Assembly: GCF_050948215.1 (NCBI RefSeq)
Contig: NC_135149.1
Location: 10,645,001 to 10,709,000 of the forward strand
Source of the DNA: Halictus rubicundus
Lineage: Eukaryota > Arthropoda > Insecta > Hymenoptera > Halictidae
Length of the DNA: 64,000 bases
Reading direction: 5' to 3'
Each line of letters begins with the position of its first letter. The first letter of the stretch is position 1. Shown in pieces: positions 12,718-24,324 of the stretch. Made by a program: the position numbers and the translations under genes. The notes beneath the pieces are model-generated. The model was not told the DNA's origin. It searched no databases and saw only the letters and a list, made by a program, of their open reading frames with translations.

Positions 12718-13007
12718 AGGTCAATTTACACTATACGGCACGGACCGGTACGGGCCGACACGAACCGTCAACGGAACGAACCGGCACCGGCACAACAGTT
12801 TATGCTTTATGTCTGCACTCCTTGGGCGACAAACCGTCAGTTGACGTGAAATAGTCAAAATGACATAATGCTGGTCGGTACCGGTTTGGCCCGCGACGGT
12901 ACGTGTCGGTCCGAGCAGTACAAGTGTGAACGATTCCATTCAAAACGCATGTTTCAATATTTTGTCCTGCTGGTGCCGGTTCGTGCCGTATTGTATAAAT
13001 TGACCTT
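12718..13007. mobile_element. PIF/Harbinger-like MITE (290 bp) with TAA target duplication
   Basis: The left end AGGTCAATTTACACTATACG is matched in inverted orientation by the right end, which reads outward-in AGGTCAATTTATACAATACG. The arms continue through CGGCACGRACCGG for about 35 bases. TAA direct repeats lie at 12715-12717 and 13008-13010, so the empty site would read GCGTAATCC. A 3-bp TAA/TWA duplication is the hallmark of PIF/Harbinger insertions (established). The interior is GC-rich, full of CCGGTACCGG-like sub-repeats, and encodes no transposase. It is inserted between two modules of an older repeat also present near 49.1-49.5 kb. Confidence 0.8.
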
Positions 13008-13057
13008 AATCCGATACCGGGTCGGGTATGTCGGTGTAAACGACTTTGTTTGTGTCG

Positions 13058-13410
13058 ACTTTCACCAACTTATTCGTGGCATTTTTCTGATTAACGAACA
13101 TTTTTCTCTTCCCGTACTTTAACGAGTCTGACTCGTGATGAAGATTTTGGCCCAAACGTAAACATCGCGAATAGGACTCGTGGACTGAAAATCGGGCCAA
13201 ACGTAAACATCGCGAGTCAAACTCGCGAAAGAATTTACAAATATCACAGGTATTTACATTTCGGTTAGTATTGCAACTGTTTTCGAGCATCACTTTGGTC
13301 TGTTTACCGCGCGTTGACCCGTACCGCTTGGGTCCGGATTTCGTCAAGCTAAATGGCACAGGAAGGGGTTAAAATAATACTAAACACGATATAATTTGAA
13401 CTCTATTTAA
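13058..13410. repeat. Half of a palindromic dispersed repeat, interrupted by the piggyBac-like MITE
   Basis: The pieces 13058-13094 and 13369-13410 together match the left arm and centre of the hairpin repeat at 49119-49265: ACTTTCACCAAC, TATTCGTGGCATTTTTCTGA, then ACTAAACACGATA. The second arm is absent here, so this copy is truncated as well as interrupted. Confidence 0.75.
13095..13368. mobile_element. piggyBac-like MITE (274 bp) in a TTAA site
   Basis: TTAA repeats at 13091-13094 and 13369-13372 bracket this segment. The paralogous repeat at 49131-49160 reads continuously across the site (CTGATTAAAATGATACC), so excising the segment plus one TTAA restores the ancestral sequence. This is direct empty-site evidence. 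Inside, CGAGTCTGACTCGTGATG near the left end recurs, with one difference region, in a second TTAA-bounded end at 30480-30527. The right end, read inward, is CCCCTTCCTGTGCC. The extreme left end (CGAACATTTTTC) does not mirror the right, so the left terminus is altered. No transposase is encoded. Confidence 0.78.
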
Positions 13411-14139
13411 CGGTTTAATTGACGGTATGTGCATGTATGTGTTTACACGCGCTGTGTGATCTATGTCACAACACGGTCCCGAGGATTGCAAAAAATTCGA
13501 CACAAGATTTGCCTCCCATTCGCGGCGGGCAGAAATTATCTAACGAATTTTACAGTACGTGCGGATCTACGGTTCCGCGGCCCGGTGGCATAAAACTCGT
13601 GCAATTGCCGACGCATATCGTCGAGAAATATTCTTCGGGCTCGGGTTGCAACATTTTTCCACGGATCAGCGGCGCACGGTCCGTTTCGGGCCGGAGCGGA
13701 GCCGCGCACAGCTTGCTGGCGTTCTCGTTCGATCAATTCTCTCTACACGTGTACCGGCCGTGGATTACGCCTCGTAAAACGAAACACGTATGCCTATCGG
13801 CCGCGCTATCAACTTTCACGATCGTTCCCACAATTAAAACGAATTCTCGCTGGCGTAATAACGATCCCCGCGTCGCGTACCGATCGTCCACCGAATTCCG
13901 CGTGCACACAGCACACGCACACCCACACTGCCATCCGCCATCCGGCGGAATTGCCAGTCGACAGCCTGGCGGAATCGCGTGCTGGAAAATGGGAAATTCG
14001 TCCTTATCGCCGTGGAATCCGGTGACGTTAATGAAGAAACCTTTCGCGCCGCTGAATCGATCGGTTTAATTTATCCGGCGGATTCTGCTTGAATCTTTCG
14101 ATAAATCATTGCCCTCGTAGATTCTCTTTTTCATTCTTT
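13411..14139. other. CpG-rich non-coding stretch with a chance 216-codon frame
   Basis: The open frame 13419-14069 is high in R, S, P and T, has no domain or conserved block that I can recognise, and is overlapped by frames on both strands. Confidence 0.55.
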
Positions 14140-14700
14140 ATTTCACCCGTTCCTATAAATCTTCTATGTTATTGCCTTTGCTTCTCCTCACTTAACCTTT
14201 TCGCGCCTATTAATATTTTTTACGCATCTAATCCGGACTCATTTTAATAAATTTCCGATGTTACTGCCAACACTATCTATCGGTGAGTATTCTTTTTCTT
14301 CCTAGTTCACCCTTTTTAATAAATTTTTTATGCCAACTTTGTTTACTTCTCTTTATTATTTTTAGTGTCGATTAATTGGCCAGAGAATGTTTGCCTTTTC
14401 CTCTTTAATCTGTCGATGGTATTGTTTACGAGAACAAATATTAAAAAGAAAATTAATCAAGATGTTTTCGAGTAGAGTACACAACACATTTAATTCATTT
14501 CAATGTAATGAAATCGTATTTACCTGTGCACATTAAAACATGCCAGCTTGTGTCCACTTAACCCATCCTCATTTTAATAAATCTCGTTATTAGCAGCTCC
14601 GTGTGATTTGCGTTATTTGTATATTCCGGAAGCCATAAATATTTTGCATTCTGTCGAACGCATTACAACAAATCTTCGATATTAATACCGACTGTTGGTC
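14140..14700 (+). repeat. AT-rich degenerate tandem array around an ATAAAT..GTTA(C/T)TGCC motif
   Basis: Related units sit near 14145 (ACCCGTTCCTATAAATCTTC, GTTATTGCC), 14233 (CATTTTAATAAATTTCCGAT, GTTACTGCC), 14305 (CACCCTTTTTAATAAATTTT), 14565 (CCTCATTTTAATAAATCTCG) and 14665 (CAACAAATCTTCGATATTAA). Spacing is irregular, about 70-90 bases where adjacent. Non-coding. Confidence 0.5.
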
Positions 14701-16908
14701 TCCTCTCTTGTCCATGTGTATAATTGCAGCAGGTGTGTGCACATTTTCTTGGGAAGAAATATAAATATTCAGAATCCGTTCGGAATATGATTTCAATTTG
14801 CCGAAGGCTGGATTCCGCCCCGTTACTACCAACATTACGGGAAATATTTGGGACCGTCGAATTCCGCTGGTCAACAGCATTTAATTCTACCTCGTTAATT
14901 CCCCATAACAACCCCTTCGCTTTGCGATATAGCTGGCGCACCCTCCGCCCCAACGACACCGTGGAATCAGCGGATAAACAGGGTCGACGAAATTATGGCA
15001 TGATATTCGACACGTCCGGTAATCCAGCCGTGTCCCGCAACATCCGGCCAAATCGAATTCGGGTCGCGCGTGTTAGACGCGTAGACATCGATCTGACCTG
15101 TCGGTATAATTAATCTATAAACGTGGCGAATGGTGCGAAAAGGCGATGACACGACGATGGCTTCGAATTGTTACGATTCGAAGCTCGATCACAGACGAAT
15201 TAATTTCGATCGTGACGCGACGGACGTCTGATCACGCTCTCGAAAAAGTTCGTCCCTCGTTCGAGAGCGAATCGAAGTGGAAATCTGTCGATTGCGAACC
15301 ATACTCCAATTCACACGAATTATATGAAACGTGTCCCGAATAGAACGCTCGAGCCTTCGCAAATTATTCATTTCGATAAACCTTCACCTTTAAGGCGACA
15401 GACGACAATAATTCGGAACCGGGGCTCGAAAACTGTTTTAATATTCATTTCGCTTCTTAAAATGTTTGTGACGAACCTTTGCTCCTAATAGTTATAAATA
15501 GAGTGGGGATATCTGTGTGAAACGAACACTTTTGTCTGTGTTCAATTTCGAGAAACGGGAGACAAGTGTAAATGCATTTAATCTTTTATCAATCTTAATA
15601 ATGAGTGGCTAATTTCTTGTAATCTTTCTACTATTTCATGTTTTATTTCCTGATTATTGACATATACATACGCTGTTAGATAGCAGTTCGAGCTTTCAGC
15701 TCTTCTTTCCCCGTTTCTCCTTCTTCATTCGAAATACGACGAAAGCCGGTCCCGAGCCATCGCCTTATATCGAAAGAAAACAAGTGAAATATCCGGCATA
15801 GAACTCGCAGGTGTCAGCGGGTTAATCAGGAGCTTCAAGCAGCTTTCGAACCCCGATCGAAACAATGGAAGCTTCATTGTTACAATGAAACGCTACAACC
15901 GAAGAATAACGTGGTTTTGTTTGTTTTTAAAAATTTAGCTACAAGGCAAAATCTTTTGACGATCGATCTTTTTGCACCCGGGCGAAATTTGCAGCAGTTT
16001 ATCAGCGAATTAATAAAGCATATGGTCCAGAGGGTCACGTCCGGCGGCGGAAGGGTTGCGCGGGGGGAGGCGGTGTATGTGTGCAAACGTCACCGTATGC
16101 GCCAGAGGCTGCCGACTGTTAATTCGACTCTGACGCCGTGATTTAGAGGTGTCCCGCGTTTACACACAATACACGTGTTGTGTGCACGCGTGGGCGTACA
16201 CGTTCCGCCGTGCATAGACATGCGTGGCTGCGCCTTATGTGCTCGGGGATGCCGCGGACAAACGAATGTTTTCCTGTTTACGTCCGCGGATCCGTATAGC
16301 CGACGGACTGTCGTTCACCTCCTGCTTTTTACCAATCCCCATGAATTGCCTTCGTTGACGGATATATCGTCGGTTTCGTCGTCGACGACACACCCGACGA
16401 TCTTGTCGCGTTGCTCTTGGAACTGCTGCTTCGTTTTCTTCGGCGACTTCATTTACACTCGTAATACTATTCGGACACTCTTAAAAATGCGATAACTTTT
16501 TCAATATTGGACCATACGACCTGGATTTTTTTTTGCGAAGTACCTACATGACGCGAAAAAGAAATTCTTTAAAAATTACAATTGGTTGGAATTACAGAAA
16601 AATACTAAAAGTTGTATTCTTCACAGTGGCGGCTCGTAGCCCAAAATTAGTGGGGATGCTGCTCCAGAAAATTTCAACTTCCTATGTGCGCATGCGCACA
16701 ACAGTCAAACACCACGCCGCTGGATCTGTGAAGCGCACGGTTCCATACAAAGATTTTTCTATCTTTTTATTATATTAAATGTTATCGATAATATCAAGTG
16801 AATATTGATAATATCAAGGAATAGGGCCGTCACTGATTTTTCAACATTTTTAAGTGCGCTCATATTGAAAATTTAAAAAGTACGTTTTGTCAATCTGTGT
16901 CAATTGTA
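14701..16908. other. Non-coding, no feature found
   Basis: Alternating CpG-rich (14.8-15.4, 16.0-16.4 kb) and AT-rich DNA with no repeat ends or exon signals I can support. Confidence 0.55.
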
Positions 16909-16966
16909 CAGGGCGAACCACGAGACGTGATTAGTTTAGATGACTTTGTTATTAGCGGGCTGATCG
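16909..16966. mobile_element. Solo terminal repeat related to the 18781-19181 MITE
   Basis: After a TA, CAGGGCGAACCACGAGACGT is followed by TTTGTTATTAGCGGGCTGAT. This matches the arm of the element at 18781-19181 with scattered substitutions. No matching inverted end was found within about 400 bases, so the copy is truncated. Confidence 0.65.
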
Positions 16967-18411
16967 AAATTTTTAATTATCAAGCATAGCACGGTTCAGT
17001 ATGAGGGACTTTTAAGACGATTATAATAAATTTTTAGAATTCGAGTGAGATAGATTTTCAGTAAAGCAAAGAACTTCTCTTTTATTGCAGAAGTTGCTAG
17101 ATTGTTGTATAATTTTTAAGTGCAACATATAAGAACATAATGACAGATTTTTGGCGTGAAAGTTAAGAATATTTGTTTCCATTACACTTTTTAGACTCCT
17201 CCTTTCATTGACCGAAAGATTTTTAATGGTAAAATTGAGAAAAGGGCATTACTAAATTCGATTGTTAAACTCGTTTTACTTTTTTTAGAAATTTGCACTC
17301 GGTCCGTATTTACAAATATTCGCAGGGAAAATATAGTTCTCTATTTTGAATCGCACATATCTCATTTCGTATCTAATTAAATGACTGTCTCCAATCAGGC
17401 AATCAATCAGACCGAGGGTCGTGGCTAAGAAGTTTGCCGAAAATTTTCGGCAGTATTTCTGCGAGCCACATGTGGCCAGAAGGCGTGCAGCCACGGTTTC
17501 AGAAATATTTCAAATTTGCTCATTTCATCTTCCTTATTTATCTTCGTTTCCCGCCCCGCCCCTGTTTCCGGTGTTCCCTCCGGTGATCAGTTCTTCGTCC
17601 GTTTCCTCCTGGATCCTTTTGCTTTCTTTTGCATGGTTCTTGCATGCAGCGGCGGTAGCAGCGTCGTGCAACATTCTTTTCTTATCGTCCCTGAAACTAC
17701 GATCTTCTTTCCACGCATCCACTGTCCTCTCCCCTCTTCGTCCGCCACTCCACCGACGACGCTACCTTCAGTCTTTATTTTCGTTCTTTCAGAATTTCGC
17801 CTCGATACGGCCGCGCTGACGGGCCAATGGGTTTCCGGAAAGCATTTGCTACGGTTTCTTCTTCCATCCTACGACTGGTACAGGATACGGGAGTCGGACG
17901 CGCGCGTTAAACCTCCCCCTGTGTCCCGTTCCCCTAACAGATCCCGTAAGTTTCCCCTTTTTGTTCTAGTTTTCTGCATTCGGCGCATGCCACCGGGGCT
18001 ATCGCAGTATAAAAGTGAAAAATGGCCGGGTCGGAGACATTTTCGGTTTTCTGGGCCGCGCGGCGTGCAGTGCGCGGCGTCAGTTTTGCGCTGGCCTCGG
18101 CTATTTGTCTCCGGGATGCCCCGGATATTTACACGCTCAGCCGATCTCCGGCTCTAATGCTTCCCGATCGAGCCAGCCAGCCAGCCCTCCTTCGGGATCG
18201 TTTTCTCGCTCGTTTAAGTCGATGCCTCGAACTCCGCCGACTTCTCTTAAATCTAGTTTACCAACTTCCTCTCAAATTGCGTTAAAATGTGTTCCCACCC
18301 GCTCTCCGCACGCCAGCCTCGTCCGCCGAACACTTTGTCAGGACTAATCCTTTAAGAATTCTAATTCGATTTGGTTTGCCCCTTCGACAACGTCGCTGCG
18401 AGATTCTCCCA
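16967..18411. other. Non-coding; small palindrome and CT-rich DNA
   Basis: A perfect 16-base palindrome GCCGAAAATTTTCGGC lies at 17436-17451. The 213-codon frame 17516-18157 runs through CT-rich DNA, giving a serine, proline and phenylalanine-rich peptide without family resemblance. Confidence 0.55.
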
Positions 18412-18447
18412 TCTCTCTCTCTTTCTCTCTCTCTCTCTGTCTCTCTT
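18412..18447. repeat. (CT)n microsatellite, imperfect
   Basis: CT repeats broken by one TTT and one TGT. Confidence 0.9.
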
Positions 18448-18780
18448 TCCTCCCAGCGGAATTTTGTCCAATTTTAAAGAAGTTTCCCAGATTGTATAAC
18501 TCCGTTGTCTGGTTAATGCTGTTGAAAATATTCCTTCCGTGATCTTCCTTTTATTCCCGGAAACGTTTCATATTGCAGACGTTCCATCGATTAAGGGGCT
18601 ATTACACTTCTAAATACTTAAATAATTGGTTTTCCCCACAACGTTCACCCGATACAATGAATAACTCATAAGCAAATAAACGGAGCACCGCCGCGCTCAT
18701 AGCAGCGTGTATAGAACACCTTATATGTGTATGAAGTTTACGATTGTATGAAAATTAAAAAAAATATTCTAATGGTAATA

Positions 18781-19181
18781 CAGGGTGAACCGCGAATCGT
18801 GACCAGTAGAGATTACTCTGTTATTAGCAGTCCTACAACGCCGGAAGACATGCGATAGAGAATTGTAGATGCATGCTCGGCTATCAGTGCAGAGGTCATA
18901 GAAAGTGCTAAACACTCTGTTGTTCGCCGTCTACGCGAGTGCATTGCAGATGACGGACACCATTTTGAACGTCGCTTAAATTAAGGTAAAAGTTATGTTA
19001 TGATACCTACTTACTAAAAATTATAGGTGTATTTGCAAAAAATGGAAGGTAACCTTGAAAAATCATGAATATTAGATATAAATCATTAGATAAAAACCAT
19101 GCTATATTGGATAAAAACATTTTCGATCGGACTGCTAATAACAGATTAATCTCTACTGGTCACGACTCGTCGTTCACCCGC
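18781..19181. mobile_element. Tc1/mariner-like MITE (about 400 bp), TA target site
   Basis: The left end CAGGGTGAACCGCGAATCGT and the following GACCAGTAGAGATTACTCTG mirror the right end, which reads inward GGGTGAACGACGAGTCGTGA then CCAGTAGAGATTAATCTG. The arms extend at least 53 bases to GTTATTAGCAGTCC. TA dinucleotides flank both sides (18779-18780 and 19182-19183). The interior is AT-rich without coding capacity. Confidence 0.82.
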
Positions 19182-19183
19182 TA

Positions 19184-21854
19184 TATTTTCCGAAGAAGCA
19201 TTTTTTGAAAATTAAATTTATCAACATCTACAACTGTATAACCCTTTAAAGCCGATATCGCGTAATACACGTCGGCAGATCGTATACGTTGCTTGCGAAT
19301 AATGGAATTTTTTCTATGCTGTGTTCCGCTTCAGCTACGAATATTCTTCATTAAAGATTTCAATTGGCACGAGTTTCGCATGGCTAAAAAAATTTTCATA
19401 CGATTCTTTCACGGCTAGTGAAAACGATATTTGATACACTACGATAATATCAGATTCATTTATTCAATATTGTACTGTTCGTATAAATCCTGTCCGATTA
19501 AATACAGCAGAATCTTCCACATGCATAAATAAGGGGACTGGGCAAGAGAATGTTCAATATCCAGTTTTTATTGCTAGATCGTGCACGTATTTAACACAAT
19601 CTTTTAAATCTATTTTTGATGTTGTTCTATCGCTCCTTCGTTAATGTACTGCAGTGGAATATAAATAAAATTGTTTGAAGTACACATGGATCTCTTTTTA
19701 CACATCGGATGCGTACCGTGCAAATGAAACAGCATAAACCTTGTGATAAAATAATTCGTATGTCATGAAAGCAATCAAGAATATAGGAAAGTATTCGCTA
19801 AAATTATTTCATTTTATAAACACATAAAAGTTCACGGTTTATGGGGAACGAATAAAAATGATATTTCTGGAACAAAGAGCAGCGCGTAAATGTGAATAGA
19901 ACGTGCTAAAAAATCGCGTAACCATGAATAAAACATGTTAAAAGGAACCGTGAAAATGCAAATCGTATGAAAAGAGACGCAACAATAACTTTTTTTACCT
20001 ATATATCCGTTGAAAATATGCCCGTACGAACGAAGTCACAGTACACGGTGGAACCGTAACTTTTATGCATCAGCCTTTCTCCTTAAACATTTATGAGTCT
20101 CGGATTGCCAATTCAGTAATGAGTTTGAAGTATCCGCTAGGGATGTTGGTTACCGTGTGCGATTTCCACGCGATGGAATGGAATATCTCGGAATTCTATC
20201 CGGCGACAAACGGCGTAGAACCGTGGTACGTACACAGAACGTTAATTTTTCTCAATTTCGCGCGGGCGATTAATATCAGATTCGCAGCTCCGATCCGTGC
20301 TCGCGTTACAAACACTTCCTGCCCGGCGCGAAATTATGAAATTCCCTCTGGCCGGGTTTTCCATCTAGCGTCTCTGCCGGTTTTCAGAATAATACATTAG
20401 AAGCAGCCTTCGCAATGATCAAATTACTCGAACAACAGGCATCGTAATGGAATAATACCTGCAGTAATTGCGTTGTGCAACTAATTGGAGGGATGTGCTT
20501 CGCACTTTGCACAAGACCGGGGGTATTATCCTTGCGCGAAGCGATTCCTTTTGGGGAATACACGAGCGGGAACCGGAGTGTGGGCGCGTGCGCCGCTCGA
20601 AATAAATTATTTGGAACGCGTCCTGGCCTCTCGTACGGCTTTCACGAGCGAGTTACACTTGGCGCCTACCTCCGTCCCTCCTTTTTCTTTTTTTTTTCCG
20701 TTTTGCGACTTCCGCTTTCTGGGCTTCAGAAACTAATCTCACAAAGGTTTACAAACGAACGCCTCTCCCTCGCTCCCAGTATCCTCGACTAATTTTACAC
20801 ATCGGCCCGCAGCCGTTTAACTAGCTTCTGTCGCTTGTAAAATAACCTCCGCGCCCTCGCGACGATATTTTTTTGCGAACGGTATTTATTCCCTGTCGGA
20901 CGGTACACATATTTTTTCCTCGACGCTCGCGCGCATTTGGCACCGTGGCTGAAAGAACGGCGAGTACTGGGAACGTCGACAAAATGCTTTTATTTTTTCC
21001 CACAGAGGGCCCCGCGATAGGGTTTTCAGTATTCGTTTGAACGGCCCGTCAATATTTCTGCCTATTTTTAATCATCTTAGCCCTTTGGCAACGCTGCGGC
21101 CACCAAACCATCCGCATTTTTTCTGCTGTGCATATACGCGCGAGAATTGTTGCGGTTTACCGGGGCCATCCACCGTTTCCAATCTCGACGTTCGTAACTC
21201 GGTTCTATCGGTTCGACAAAAATTCTTCGATAAAAATAAAAGGATTAGATTCGATGATATACTCGCGCGACAAAGCGACGTGTCAGTGCAAGGTTTTATT
21301 CTAGTCGAATGCAACTCGCGACCAGTGCATCCAGTCGGATGTCGATCGCGTTCCACGGCCTTGAAATCTACATTAGACATTGAGGGGTCAATTGTCGTTA
21401 ATGGCTACCCGTGCTGCGAGCGCGAAACGAGGGTACTCCTTCGTGGCCCTCTTGTAATTTATCCTCAATTGACTCTCTATTAGACGCATTCATCTTAATG
21501 TCTGCTCGGTCGCATCGGTAATCGGCGTATCCATCGATTTCTCCTCGTTACCAGCTAGAACACCCTCTAATTCTATCTCTAATAAATTCTCCTGCATTAA
21601 TTGCTCTTCTCAAATCTCTGGCCGAGCCACTCTACTGTCTATCGTGGTCTTATGCCACTCCCTTTAACCCTTGACATTCCAGCAAGCTTCTGTACCAAAT
21701 CTGACCATTAGTGGTTAATAGACACGTGTCTCAACGTTGTATTAAAATGAGATGCACAATCTGATGTTGTGCGAGTCGTAAATATCATTTTTAGGAAACT
21801 GATTTACAAATTATTTTCTTAGACAAATGCTCAGAATTCCTAGCTAAATTTATT
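19184..21854. other. Non-coding; AT-rich to about 20.05 kb, then mixed
   Basis: No exon was found. TTAACCCTTGACATTCCAG at about 21665 has the look of a TTAA MITE end, but no partner was assigned. Confidence 0.5.
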
Positions 21855-22200
21855 AAGACTGGACTGTGGATTTGTATGCAATATAAACATTGTATGCATT
21901 AAGTGCAAGATACGGGAGCTACACTGACATTTACTGGGTTTTTTAATAATTTTAATGAGACGAAAATACTTCAACAATTTTTTAAGTGCTTTGAACCCTT
22001 CCATCTTGCATTTGATCTACTCACTTCTGCCATAAATGCATCAAATCCGCGGTCTAACCACGAGATTATCTCGAGTTTCTGGAATTTTTAGTCAGACAAG
22101 ACTGGCCAGACTGGCAATTTACAGATCCTAAAATGTGTTACACTGACTATGTTATTATGAATGTTGATTTTCAAATCTGTATAGAAATCCACATACATGT
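21855..22200. repeat. GACTGCGGATTT-family element, about 340 bp
   Basis: The left end GACTGGACTGTGGATTTGTA (from about 21858) pairs with a weaker right end TCTGTATAGAAATCCACATA (about 22175). The interior carries TTAA-containing segments that may be later insertions. Confidence 0.5.
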
Positions 22201-23740
22201 AAGATGACAGTGAACGCGTTAACAGATTCGAGGTTTACGCCTACTGGTAAAATTGACGAGATAAATTATACGAAGCTATTCCGCGAAAAACTAAACATTT
22301 GAACGTTTGAACGTCCGCCGTGCTGGCACGCGAAGAGTTGAACGGCACGGTTGCGAGTGCATAATCGAGCGCTTTATATCGCGGGCGAGACGTCAGAAGT
22401 ATTATCAGAATCTTTCATATCCGTTTCAATCCGGCCTCATCGGAATCCTATCCGGCCGGTTCTCCTAATAATCCAATTACCGGCCGACAGCGAGACCGTC
22501 TGGCTTCATTTTCAATCTCGATCGTCCTCTGAAAGATTGTCTCCCGAAGATTCGATAATTTTCCCGGAGGCAGGGTGCCGGAGTTAGTGTCGTCGTCGTC
22601 GTTGTCGTCGTCGCAGAATATTTTCTCCTCCTCGGAGCGTTTCCATTATCAGACGCGGCGCAACGCGATGCGGCTATCGCGCACGGTCATTTATCCGTTT
22701 CCTGCGGAACACTAATTAAAAGCTGCGCGTCCCGGGGCCTGCCGACGATCCCGATGTCTCAGTCGGCAGTTTGTAATTAATTTTATTGAAATCGGACGGC
22801 TGGAAAAGGAGAGGGGGGAGGTTTCAAACGGGGCATAGAAGGGAAGAGGATTGCAGGGGAAGGGGGCAGCCCGGGGCAATATAAAAGTTGGATCGCAGAA
22901 ATCAATCGGTAAATGGGGGAGGGGGAGAGGGAGGTATGGAGGGAGGCAGCGGGACAAAATATCGGTCGAAACGCGGCCGGAGACGAGATTGAACTTTCGA
23001 CCCGGTCTCTCTAGCCGGCGAGCGCGTTCGTTTCAGCCTCCGACAGCCTCTCGCACTTGGTGCAAATTGCGAACTTTGATGCTCTCCTCTTCTGCTCAGC
23101 TTTTTCAATAAACCGTGGAAACGCGGGAGGAGAGAAAATTGCCCGTTCCACGCGATAGTCGGAGCGCTGGATCCCTACGAGAGAATGGCGGCCAGCCCAA
23201 CACACGGGGGAGGGGACCGATTTCGAGTCGCGCGAACGATAGTTTAGAACGATAGTTTCTTCGAACGGCACGATCGAGCCGCCTCGTCCCGCTGCACTCT
23301 CCGCCCGTGCAATTGCGAACTATTCTTCGGTCCGGCCGCGGGACGCGGACTGTTTCGCAAATCCCTCTTTTCGGGACTTTCCCGACCAACGACATCGATC
23401 GTTCAACGCTGTACAACGTTCGTCGCTCCCCGCGTTTCGGAACACGGTTTCGGGGAAACTGCTCGATCCGACTCGACTCGGCCAGAGCGACTTCCGGCCA
23501 ACGAAAAATCAAGTCCTCCAAGTGGGTCGGCCAATTACCGAACTTTGTCCGCGATTTTAAAACGGATTCGTACCCGCGTCAGGACCGCTCGGCTCCGTTT
23601 CGACGAATTAATAGTTCAGTACCCCCCCTTCCGCCCCGGAAACCGGGTTGCCTTCTACCTTCGACCACTTCCACGATGTTGTGACTTCGACAATTATTTT
23701 TCCCTGCTCTGATATCAAATTCTGTAATTCGTAGTTTTCT
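22201..23740. other. CpG-rich non-coding DNA
   Basis: Apart from the GTC repeat at 22589-22613 there is GGGGA-rich DNA at 22.8-22.95 kb. Overlapping frames of up to 138 codons at 23.1-23.7 kb occur on both strands and are arginine-rich. Confidence 0.55.
22589..22613. repeat. (GTC)n trinucleotide repeat
   Basis: GTC repeats with one GTT. Confidence 0.9.
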
Positions 23741-23950
23741 GATTAATAGACTGTGGTTTCTATATGTTTGTAGTAAAAATGAGTTAGTGACATTTAAAGT
23801 AGGAGATGGATTGAAAGGATTTAACAGGCTCAACGTATTAGGCCTACCTTGCCAAAATTAGTTAAGACGGAAAGAAATTTCTGATTGACTCCTGTCCATT
23901 GTTATCATTTTTTATTCTGCATAGAAATCCGCAGTCCAGTCATTATACTA
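23741..23950. repeat. GACTGCGGATTT-family element, about 200 bp
   Basis: The left end TAATAGACTGTGGTTTCTAT (from 23744) pairs with the right end CTGCATAGAAATCCGCAGTC then CAGTCATTATA (23917-23947). This is the clearest near-palindromic pair of the family, with short TAAT/ATTA flanks. Confidence 0.6.
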
Positions 23951-24278
23951 TTATAAAGAAGTCGTGGGCAAAATGTAGTAATTCTGTATCGCTTCAGAGT
24001 CATTTGAGTCTAAATGGTTAGATCAATTATTTCAGCGTGCAAAGCGTTGCTGAAAGGTCCAGGTCCGCGGTCAACGAGATTATTTTTGCGAGGAGCCCAT
24101 CCAATTTCGATAAGGACCCCGTAGAAAGCGCATCGGGCTGCGAACCGATCGGCGCACATTAATTTTCCCGTCGCGAAAAAATTCGCCGGACAGCTCTCGG
24201 CCCCGACGTTGAGATATCGTGTTCCGTCACTCGGACGGACAGGAACAGGCCGCTGAACGGATCGTTAGAAAAATAGAG

Positions 24279-24281
<3 letters not shown>

Positions 24282-24321
<40 letters not shown>
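24282..24321. repeat. (GA)n microsatellite
   Basis: An uninterrupted 40-base GA tract. Confidence 0.97.

Positions 24322-24324
<3 letters not shown>

Noticed and set aside
13419..14069. 216-codon open frame
   Set aside because: Rich in R, S, P and T with a vertebrate-unlike and insect-unlike residue balance; no recognisable domain.
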